DNA from: Gammaproteobacteria bacterium
GTDB taxonomy: Bacteria > Pseudomonadota > Gammaproteobacteria > Pseudomonadales > Azotimanducaceae
Assembly: GCA_003476445.1 (NCBI GenBank)
Contig: DMUF01000133.1
Coordinates: 5,301-12,938 of the forward strand
DNA: 7,638 nt
Reading direction: 5' to 3'
In this document: positions 1-5,513 of the stretch, piece after piece
Numbering within the stretch: the stretch's first letter is position 1
How the letters are laid out: the number at the start of each line of letters is the position of its first letter
The notes under the pieces: generated by a model
Database searches by the model: none
Told to the model about the DNA's origin: nothing
What the model saw: only the letters and a program-made list of their open reading frames with translations
Position numbers and translations under genes: made by a program

Positions 1-911
1 GAATTGACGTAGGGACCGAACAGCGCCATGGCCTCGGGCACATAACGCTGCAATCCGCCAATGAAGGCGTGAAAGAGCCGGCTGTCCGACCCGTCTTCGT
101 TGGTGAAAATGTTGCGCCCCGTGGCGACGTCAAGCACGCTCTGGTGCAGGTGCAGCGCGCTGCCGGGCTCGCCCTGCATGGGTTTCGCCATGAACGTCGC
201 ATAGATCCCATGCTTGTGCGCAGCCTCGCGGGCGGCGCGCTTGAACAGGAACACCTGGTCCGCAAGCTCGAGCGGATCGCCATGCAGGAAGTTGACCTCG
301 AGCTGTCCCGCCCCGTCCTCATGCGAAAGCGAATCGGCATCGATCTCCATCGCCTCGCAGTAGTCGTAAATGCGCTCGATCACCGGGTCGAACTCATTGA
401 CCCCGTCGATGCTGTACATCCGCCCGCGCCCTTCCTTGCGCCCGGCGCGACCTATCGGCGCCTCGAGCGGGTAGTCGGGATCACGATTCTGCTGCACCAG
501 ATAAAACTCAACCTCGGGTGCGATTACCGGTCGCCAGCCCTTCTTTGCATACAGCTCGAGCACGCGCTTCAACAGATGCCGCGGCGCGTGCTTGAGCGGG
601 CGCCGCCCCTCGCGATAGCAATCAACGATCACGCAGGCGGTGGGCTCGGTGGTCCACGGCACCTTGCGCAGGGTGGCGTAATCCGGCACCAGTTCGAGAT
701 CCGGGTCGATATCGTAGCGGTCGGTATCGATCTCGCCGTAATCGCCCGTAATGCCCTGCAGAAATACCGACTCGGGAATCCGCAGGGTGTGCTTCAGGAA
801 CTTGTCCGCGGGGAAGAACTTGCCGCGGGCGACACCCGCAATGTCGGGGACCAGCGCCTCGACTTCATCGATGTGCCGATCCTTGAGCCACTGCCTTGTT
901 TCGTCACTCAT
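1..911 (-). CDS. Glutamine synthetase family protein, PuuA-like gamma-glutamyl-amine ligase (partial, C-terminus off window)
   Basis: This is an ATP-dependent ligase that joins an amine to the gamma-carboxyl of glutamate. The close relatives I recognise are gamma-glutamylputrescine synthetase (PuuA) and similar glutamine-synthetase-like enzymes of amine catabolism. The first 303 residues are visible. An N-terminal ARGK stretch (28-31) lies in the beta-grasp domain. PEVEFYL (132-138) supplies Glu133 and Glu135, HEDGAGQLEVNF (197-208) supplies Glu198 and Glu205, ATFMAKP (238-244) is typical of the family, and GSALHLHQS (250-258) supplies His254. These match the metal and ATP site of glutamine synthetase. 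The remaining ~150 residues of a usual ~450 lie beyond base 1. The ATG at 911 is the first possible start: an in-frame stop lies about 10 codons upstream with no start codon between, and GAGG precedes the ATG by four bases. The gene is cytoplasmic and diverges from the VOC gene. The amine substrate cannot be read from the sequence, and true ammonia-using glutamine synthetase is less likely. Confidence 0.92.
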   Translation of the reverse strand, partial: MSDETRQWLKDRHIDEVEALVPDIAGVARGKFFPADKFLKHTLRIPESVFLQGITGDYGEIDTDRYDIDPDLELVPDYATLRKVPWTTEPTACVIVDCYREGRRPLKHAPRHLLKRVLELYAKKGWRPVIAPEVEFYLVQQNRDPDYPLEAPIGRAGRKEGRGRMYSIDGVNEFDPVIERIYDYCEAMEIDADSLSHEDGAGQLEVNFLHGDPLELADQVFLFKRAAREAAHKHGIYATFMAKPMQGEPGSALHLHQSVLDVATGRNIFTNEDGSDSRLFHAFIGGLQRYVPEAMALFGPYVN

Positions 912-947
912 ACCGCCTCGGGCGTTCGTGCTACGGCATCAGTCTAT

Positions 948-968
948 TGCTTCAACGCGATCGAAGCA
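948..968. promoter_or_regulatory. Candidate operator: inverted repeat between divergent genes
   Basis: Arms TGCTTC (948-953) and GAAGCA (963-968) form a perfect 6-bp inverted repeat with a 9-bp spacer. It lies 36 bp upstream of the ligase start and about 40 bp upstream of the possible -35 box of the VOC gene, a good place to control both. The dyad is seen directly. A regulator binding it is inference, and a 6-bp dyad can arise by chance. Confidence 0.25.
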
Positions 969-1009
969 TCGGGACAAGTCGGAACCGATCAACGGGGGCG
1001 ATCGTCCGC

Positions 1010-1038
1010 TTGGCAGCTGGACATGGCTCTAGTAGCGT
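1010..1038 (+). promoter_or_regulatory. Candidate sigma-70 promoter for the VOC-crotonase group
   Basis: TTGGCA (1010-1015) matches five of six bases of the -35 consensus and is followed after exactly 17 bp by TAGCGT (1033-1038), a weak -10 with three of six matches. Transcription would begin near 1045 and give a leader of about 32 nt before the ATG at 1077. This would also exclude the upstream in-frame ATG at 1023. No equally good promoter was seen for the leftward ligase gene in the same gap. Confidence 0.35.
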
Positions 1039-1076
1039 CCGTCCCAGGCTTCATTGCAGGCACGGGGGAACTGACC

Positions 1077-1844
1077 ATGTGGCTCCGATTGCGACAGATC
1101 GCGCTTGTTGCGCACGAGCTCGCGCCCGTCGAGAACGCACTCACCGACATACTCGGCATTCGGGTTTGCTATCGCGATCCGGGCGTCGGCCACTTCGGTC
1201 TTGAGAACGCGCTCTTCCCGATCGGCAACCAGGTGCTCGAGGTCGTTGCGCCGACACGGCCGGGCACGGCGGGCGGCCGTTACCTTGAGCGTCGCGGCGG
1301 CGAGGGTGGCTACATGGTCATCACTCAGTGTGATGACCACGCACCGCGCAGGGCGCGGGTCGCGGCGCTCGGCGTCCGCATCGTGAACCAGTTCGAAACC
1401 CACGAGTTTCGCAACATGCAGCTGCACCCGAAGGACACCGGCGGCTCGTTCTTCGAAATCGACGAGGTCCGCGGTGAGAACGCGCACGCAGTAGATGGGC
1501 CCTGGGAACCCGCCGGTCCCGACTGGCAGACCTATCGCGCGCTCGACCGGGTCACCGGCATCGCGGCGGCGGAGGTCCAGTGCGAGGATCCCGAGGCGGT
1601 TGCCGCGCGCTGGGGCGACATTGCGGAGCTTGCGGTGCAGAGGGTCGACGGATCTCCCACCCTTCAGCTCGACAACGGCCGCGTGCGCTTCGTGCCGTGC
1701 CGCGATGGCCGGCCAGAGGGGCTCGGCGGCATCGACCTTCTCACCGCCGATCGCGCGGCTATTCTCGCGCGCGCCAAGGCGCGGGGGCAGGTGAGCGGCC
1801 CCGACCAGATTTTCCTCTGCGGTATACGGATCAACCTGCTGTGA
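1077..1844 (+). CDS. VOC (glyoxalase-fold) family protein, two modules
   Basis: This 255-residue cytoplasmic protein has the vicinal-oxygen-chelate fold used by glyoxalases, epimerases and ring-cleaving dioxygenases; its own reaction is unknown. Module one spans about residues 4-130: LRQIALVAHEL forms the first strand, NALFPIGNQVLEVVAP (44-59) the central strands, and HPKDTGGSFFEID (117-129) the last strand with a probable metal ligand at Glu127. The usual first-strand metal histidine appears to be Gln7. A second, more degenerate module follows, with GIAAAEVQCEDPEAVAARW (161-179) and GLGGIDLL (216-223). The ATG at 1077 is preferred because GGGGAA lies about six bases upstream and family members start close to this strand; an ATG at 1023 is in frame but has no good ribosome site. 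It heads a group with two crotonases, and its TGA overlaps the next start by 4 nt, so it probably acts in the same pathway, perhaps on a CoA thioester as methylmalonyl-CoA epimerase does. That substrate is a guess. Confidence 0.85.
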   Translation: MWLRLRQIALVAHELAPVENALTDILGIRVCYRDPGVGHFGLENALFPIGNQVLEVVAPTRPGTAGGRYLERRGGEGGYMVITQCDDHAPRRARVAALGVRIVNQFETHEFRNMQLHPKDTGGSFFEIDEVRGENAHAVDGPWEPAGPDWQTYRALDRVTGIAAAEVQCEDPEAVAARWGDIAELAVQRVDGSPTLQLDNGRVRFVPCRDGRPEGLGGIDLLTADRAAILARAKARGQVSGPDQIFLCGIRINLL

Positions 1845-2659
1845 ACTACACCGACATCCAACTCGAGATCGACGACCCGGTCGCCATTCTGCGGCTCAAT
1901 CGTCCGGAGCGGCTGAATGCCTTCACCTACCACACGCTGAAGGAAATACGGCACGCCATCGCGAGCGCAAGCGACGACCCGCGCGTGGTCGGCATCGTGA
2001 TCACCGGCACGGGTCGCGGCTTCAGCGCCGGGCTCGACGCAGACGTGCTGGCAGAGGTGACCAGCCGCGACGCCGCGCCCGAGAACACCGCACCCGCAAG
2101 CACAGAGCTGCCAGGGATCTTCAGCTACCTGCTCGAGGTGCCCAAGCCTGTGATTGCCGCGGTAAACGGCGTTGCCGCCGGCGGCGGGGTCATTCTCGCG
2201 CTGATGAGCGATTTGCGTTTCGCGGCGAGCACGGCGAGTTTCACCACGGTGTTCCTGAAACGCGGGCTGATCGCCGAGCATGGCTCGACCTGGATTCTGC
2301 CGCGCCTCACAGGCATCAGCCGCGCTCTGGATCTGTTGTGGATGAGCGATCGCATTACTGCCGACGAGGCTCACGGGCTTGGTCTCGTCGATCGGGTAGT
2401 GGCGCCGGAGGCACTGCTCGACAGCGCCTGCGACTACGTGCGCAAGCTTGCCAGCACCAGTCCGCCCGCTGCCATCGCAGAAACCAAGCGCCTGCTCTAT
2501 CGGCACTTGGGTGTCGACTACCGCACAGCGCTGGTCGAGGCGGAAATCGCGCAGAACCGCTTTGTCACAGCGCCGGACGCGGTCGAAGGCGCGCGCGCAT
2601 TTATTGAGAAGCGAGCGCCCCGGTTTCGCCGGCTTGGGCACGAACCCTCATCGTCCTGA
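1841..2659 (+). CDS. Crotonase-fold protein 1 (enoyl-CoA hydratase/isomerase family)
   Basis: This 272-residue enzyme of the enoyl-CoA hydratase/isomerase superfamily should act on an acyl-CoA thioester in the cytoplasm. AILRLNRPERLNAF (15-28) is the usual N-terminal signature. The oxyanion-hole segments are RGFSAGLDAD (59-68) and NGVAAGGG (109-116), and the helix-rich C-terminus ends in IEKRAPRF. Aligned by eye with rat enoyl-CoA hydratase, the first catalytic Glu (144) becomes Phe138 and the second (164) becomes Asp164, while GLIAEHGSTW places Glu146 where the PaaG isomerase has its catalytic Asp136. Isomerase-like or other chemistry is therefore more likely than plain hydration. It starts with GTG at 1841, overlapping the VOC stop in a GTGA junction; the ribosome site is weak, which suggests translational coupling. 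Upstream extension of the frame would run through the VOC gene and lacks the fold. The substrate is unknown. Confidence 0.93.
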   Translation: MNYTDIQLEIDDPVAILRLNRPERLNAFTYHTLKEIRHAIASASDDPRVVGIVITGTGRGFSAGLDADVLAEVTSRDAAPENTAPASTELPGIFSYLLEVPKPVIAAVNGVAAGGGVILALMSDLRFAASTASFTTVFLKRGLIAEHGSTWILPRLTGISRALDLLWMSDRITADEAHGLGLVDRVVAPEALLDSACDYVRKLASTSPPAAIAETKRLLYRHLGVDYRTALVEAEIAQNRFVTAPDAVEGARAFIEKRAPRFRRLGHEPSSS

Positions 2660-2672
2660 CCGGGAGATCACC

Positions 2673-3458
2673 ATGTCCAACGGCATCGCCGCCCTTACCA
2701 CCGCGCGCTTCGAAGTCGATGATGGCGTCGGTCGCCTGATTCTGAACCGGCCCGAGCGCCTGAACGCCATGACCAACCGCATGGTCGTGGAAGTGCACGA
2801 CGCGCTGGCCGAGATTGCCGACCGCACTGACGTGCGCGTACTGATCCTGACCGGCGCGGGGCGCGGGTTTTGCCCGGGCGCCGATCTGAAGCATTTCGCC
2901 GCGGGCGAGAGCGACATCGCCACGCGCCCAGAGCACTTTCGCGTGGCGCTCTACCTGCACCGCATGCCGCAGGTCACGCTTGCCGCCATCAACGGGGCCT
3001 GCGCCGGCGCCGGGTTCGGCTGGGCAGCCGCGTGCGATCTCCGAGTTGCCGCCCGATCCGCGAGCTTCAACAGCGCCTTCCTGAATGTCGCCTCCGCCGG
3101 GGATATGGCCGGCCCCTGGACGCTCCCGCGCATTGTCGGCGCCGCGCGTGCGCGCGAACTTTATTTTCTGCCGGAAAAATTCGACGCCGCTCGGGCGCTT
3201 GAAATCGGACTGGTCAGTCGCGTGTTCGAAGACGCGGACTTCGGCGCCGAGGTAGAAACCATCGCCCGCCGCCTGGCCAGCGCCTCACCCCATGCGCTGC
3301 GCACGATGAAACGCAATTTCGTCGATGCCGAAACGATGGACCTCGAAACCTATCTGCAGGTTGAGAGCGAGCGCCATCTGCAGGTGATGGCGCACTCGGA
3401 CGCGAAGGAGGCGTTTCGCGCATTCGCCGAGAAACGCCCCCCGCGCTTCGGCGGGTGA
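2673..3458 (+). CDS. Crotonase-fold protein 2 (enoyl-CoA hydratase/isomerase family)
   Basis: This 261-residue acyl-CoA enzyme is a paralogue of the preceding gene. It has the signature GRLILNRPERLNAM (20-33), oxyanion-hole segments RGFCPGADL (64-72) and NGACAGAGFG (107-116), and a C-terminal FAEKRPPRF (251-259). By eye alignment the first hydratase glutamate is Phe136, the second is retained as Glu162, and AGDMAGPW places Asp144 at the catalytic aspartate position of PaaG. Its active site therefore differs from both classical hydratase and its neighbour. The ATG at 2673 has GGGAG (2662-2666) six bases upstream, and only 13 bp separate it from the previous stop, so the two are almost surely co-transcribed. 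The gene ends 4 bp from the stop of a converging gene. Possible roles are delta-isomerase, dehalogenase-like or decarboxylase-like member of the superfamily; the sequence does not decide between them. Confidence 0.93.
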   Translation: MSNGIAALTTARFEVDDGVGRLILNRPERLNAMTNRMVVEVHDALAEIADRTDVRVLILTGAGRGFCPGADLKHFAAGESDIATRPEHFRVALYLHRMPQVTLAAINGACAGAGFGWAAACDLRVAARSASFNSAFLNVASAGDMAGPWTLPRIVGAARARELYFLPEKFDAARALEIGLVSRVFEDADFGAEVETIARRLASASPHALRTMKRNFVDAETMDLETYLQVESERHLQVMAHSDAKEAFRAFAEKRPPRFGG

Positions 3459-3462
3459 CGCT

Positions 3463-4176
3463 TCAGTCGCCGAATACCTCGCCCAGGAAATCCGCGATCG
3501 TTGCAAACGCGCGACGATCCGCCCGCGGGTTGTAGGCCATCCCGGCCTCATACGCGTTAGCTTCCGGGTTGGTGAACGCGTGTACCGTGCGACCGTACGC
3601 GTGAATCTGCCAATCGGCGCCCGCGGTCGTCATCTCGTTCGCAAGCCCAAGCACCGTGTCCGGCTTCGCCATGGGGTCTTCCCAGCCGTGCAGCGCGAGT
3701 ACGCGCGCCTTGATCGGGTGGGTCACCGGCGGCGGCGTAAAGAGTCCATGGATGGAGACGGCACCGCGGATATCGTCCCCGCCGCGGGCCAGGTCGAGCG
3801 CACACAAACCCCCGAAGCAGAATCCGAAGATGGCGATGCGTTCCGGGTCCACCTCGGGCTGGGCGCGAAGGGTGGCCAGCGCCGCCCGCAGCCGAACCAG
3901 GAGTCGGGGCCGGTCCTCGAGGAAGGGCTGCATGAGTGCCGTATTCTGCTCCGGGCTGGTACCGAGCACCCCGGCGCCATAGCAATCGAGCGCAAAGCCC
4001 ACATAGCCGAGCTCCGCGACCCAATCAGCCTTGGCGTTCTCGAAGGGCGAGCGTCCGCCCCAGGCGTGGCTTACCAGCACCGCCGGGCGTCGGCCTGAGG
4101 TTCCGGGGCTGGCCAGATAGCCGCGCAGTGACTGCGCGCCATCGGTGTAATCGACAAATCGGGTGGTGACGGTCAT
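3463..4176 (-). CDS. Dienelactone hydrolase family protein
   Basis: This 237-residue alpha/beta hydrolase of the dienelactone hydrolase family has no signal peptide and should be cytoplasmic. The nucleophile elbow is GFCFGG (118-123) with Cys120, the acid is Asp167 in HGWEDP (163-168), and the base is His199 in VHAF (198-201), so the Cys-Asp-His triad is complete. Length and order match the family (about 235 residues). The glutamate that in Pseudomonas dienelactone hydrolase (Glu36) contacts the cysteine appears replaced by His37 in SHAWGG, so the natural substrate may not be a dienelactone; many members are carboxylesterases of unknown specificity. The start is set at 4176 because AGGAAA lies five bases before that ATG; the frame stays open a further 43 codons upstream but that part looks non-coding. 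It converges on crotonase 2 with a 4-bp gap and diverges from the efflux genes, so it is probably its own transcript. Confidence 0.9.
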   Translation of the reverse strand: MTVTTRFVDYTDGAQSLRGYLASPGTSGRRPAVLVSHAWGGRSPFENAKADWVAELGYVGFALDCYGAGVLGTSPEQNTALMQPFLEDRPRLLVRLRAALATLRAQPEVDPERIAIFGFCFGGLCALDLARGGDDIRGAVSIHGLFTPPPVTHPIKARVLALHGWEDPMAKPDTVLGLANEMTTAGADWQIHAYGRTVHAFTNPEANAYEAGMAYNPRADRRAFATIADFLGEVFGD

Positions 4177-4204
4177 TGCGCTTTCCTCTGTCTCGCGTGG
4201 GCGG

Positions 4205-4234
4205 AGTGTAGGCGGCGGGCATGAACACAGACAA
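4205..4234 (-). promoter_or_regulatory. Candidate sigma-70 promoter for the dienelactone hydrolase gene
   Basis: On the minus strand TTGTCT (4234-4229) and TACACT (4210-4205) each match four of six consensus bases and are 18 bp apart. Initiation near 4198 would leave a leader of about 22 nt containing the AGGAAA ribosome site. This is a pattern match only. Confidence 0.35.
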
Positions 4235-4323
4235 TCAACGCTGACGCGGACCGCCAAATCGCGACTCCGGTGCGGGAATCTCGCGGGTTTCACCACCCCA
4301 TTCATGCGACACTTTGGCGCTTC

Positions 4324-4333
4324 ACACCGGTGT
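4324..4333. promoter_or_regulatory. Candidate operator: perfect 10-bp palindrome upstream of the efflux genes
   Basis: ACACCGGTGT is a perfect palindrome, 59-68 bases before the adaptor ATG, in the divergent gap between the hydrolase and the efflux pair. RND pumps are very often controlled by a local repressor binding such dyads. No regulator gene is visible in the window, and no convincing sigma-70 promoter for the adaptor was found around it, so the operator role is inferred. Confidence 0.25.
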
Positions 4334-4358
4334 CACATGGCGCGGCAAAACCTTCCCC

Positions 4359-4380
4359 GCGCAAGCGCACCCCTTTGCGC
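4359..4380 (+). other. Inverted repeat next to the adaptor ribosome-binding site
   Basis: GCGCAA (4359-4364) and TTGCGC (4375-4380) can pair in a 6-bp stem with a 10-nt loop, ending two bases before the GGAG ribosome site (4383-4386). GCGCAC is also directly repeated at 4365-4370 and 4377-4382. It could be an RNA hairpin affecting translation or a second protein site, or chance in GC-rich DNA. Confidence 0.2.
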
Positions 4381-4391
4381 ACGGAGCTTTC

Positions 4392-5513
4392 ATGGTTTCG
4401 CTTTGCTCTTTCATTCACCGGCGCCTGCGAGCGGTTGGGGCGGTTGGCGTTACGCTCACCGCGCTGATCGCCGCGCCCGGCGTCGATGCACAGATTGCAC
4501 CCCCGGCGATGCCGGTCATCATCGAGGCTGCCCGGGTTGAGGCGGTGCGCGATACGCTCGAGGCGCTCGGCACACTCCGCGCGAACGAATCGGTCGAGGT
4601 CACAGCGAAAGTGGCGGATGTGATCGCCGCGATCCACTTCGACGACGGTCAGCGCGTAAAGAGCGGCCAACTGCTCGTGCAGATGAGTAACGCGGAAGAG
4701 GCCGCCCTGCTGGTCGAAGCCCAATCCGAAGCAGAAGAAGCTGCGCGGCAGCTTGAGCGCGTGGAAACGCTCGTCACCCAGGGCAACGCGCCCGCATCGC
4801 AGCTGGATGAACGTCGACGTGACGCGCAATCGGCCAACGCGCGGGTGAATGCCGTGCGCTCACGTCTGCAGGACCGGGTCATCACGGCACCCTTTGCGGG
4901 CGTCGTGGGTTTGCGCCAGGTGTCACCGGGCGCGCTCGTTGCGCCCGGCACCATCATCACCACCCTGGTGGATGACAGCGTCATGAAGCTCGACTTCCCG
5001 ATCCCGGCCATCTACCTCGGCACGCTGTCGCCAGGCGCAGCCGTGACCGCACGCACACCCGGCTTTCCCGACCGTACTTTCAGCGGCACGGTGACTTCGG
5101 TCGACAGCGTGATCAACCCGGCAACCCGGTCTATCACCGTTCGAGCCCGAATCCCCAATGAGAGCCAGATACTCGTGCCGGGCATGCTCATGACACTGCT
5201 GCTCGAACGCAACGCGAGAGACGCCCTCGAGATCAGCGAAAGCGCTCTGGTACCGCGGGCCGCCCGCAGCTTCGTCTACGTGGTCGATCCCAATGCCGCG
5301 CCTCCCATCGCCGAACAGCGCGAGGTCACCACCGGCGCGCGCAGGCCGGGTCGAGTCGAAATCACAGCGGGTCTCGAAGCCGGCGAACACGTGATCACTC
5401 ATGGAACACTGAAAGTGCGTCCCGGGGCCCCGGTCGCCATTCGCGCGATCGACGACGGCTCGCGCCCGCTCGAGGAACTGATCAAATCCGCCCCGGCGGA
5501 GTCGCGCCCATGA
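4392..5513 (+). CDS. RND efflux periplasmic adaptor (membrane fusion protein, HlyD/AcrA family)
   Basis: This 373-residue protein should bridge the inner-membrane pump to an outer-membrane TolC-like channel. An N-terminal signal peptide (basic HRRLR, then a hydrophobic stretch) ends at VDA-Q, with cleavage expected after Ala33. No lipobox cysteine is placed for lipidation at that site. Lipoyl half-motifs flank a helical hairpin: residues 67-100 with FDDGQRVKSGQLLVQM, the coiled hairpin 101-160 with the turn near TQGNAPAS, and 161-195 with ITAPFAGVVG. The beta-barrel (about 196-275) and membrane-proximal domain (276-355) follow. In the hairpin, Arg123 and Leu127 fit the tip motif that contacts TolC, though the following serine is about two residues later than in AcrA. 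The ATG at 4392 has GGAG five bases upstream; the frame opens from a TTG at 4314 but lacks a ribosome site there. The stop overlaps the permease start, so the two are one operon. Confidence 0.95.
   Translation: MVSLCSFIHRRLRAVGAVGVTLTALIAAPGVDAQIAPPAMPVIIEAARVEAVRDTLEALGTLRANESVEVTAKVADVIAAIHFDDGQRVKSGQLLVQMSNAEEAALLVEAQSEAEEAARQLERVETLVTQGNAPASQLDERRRDAQSANARVNAVRSRLQDRVITAPFAGVVGLRQVSPGALVAPGTIITTLVDDSVMKLDFPIPAIYLGTLSPGAAVTARTPGFPDRTFSGTVTSVDSVINPATRSITVRARIPNESQILVPGMLMTLLLERNARDALEISESALVPRAARSFVYVVDPNAAPPIAEQREVTTGARRPGRVEITAGLEAGEHVITHGTLKVRPGAPVAIRAIDDGSRPLEELIKSAPAESRP

Noticed and set aside
69..1076. Upstream extension of the VOC reading frame (open from 69) over the ligase gene
   Set aside because: This part is antisense to clear glutamine-synthetase-family coding sequence and has no family features. 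GC-rich codon bias keeps the opposite strand open; the VOC fold begins only after 1077.
1664..2641. Minus-strand open frame of 325 codons across the VOC end and crotonase 1
   Set aside because: It crosses a clear gene boundary on the other strand and has no recognisable motifs, so it is a compositional shadow.
3440..3455. CCCGC-N6-GCGGG hairpin as an intrinsic terminator
   Set aside because: The stem has only five pairs, lies within coding sequence and is not followed by a T-run in either direction.
4177..4305. N-terminal extension of the dienelactone hydrolase to 4305
   Set aside because: The 43 extra residues do not resemble the family, and the ATG at 4176 has a good AGGAAA ribosome site.
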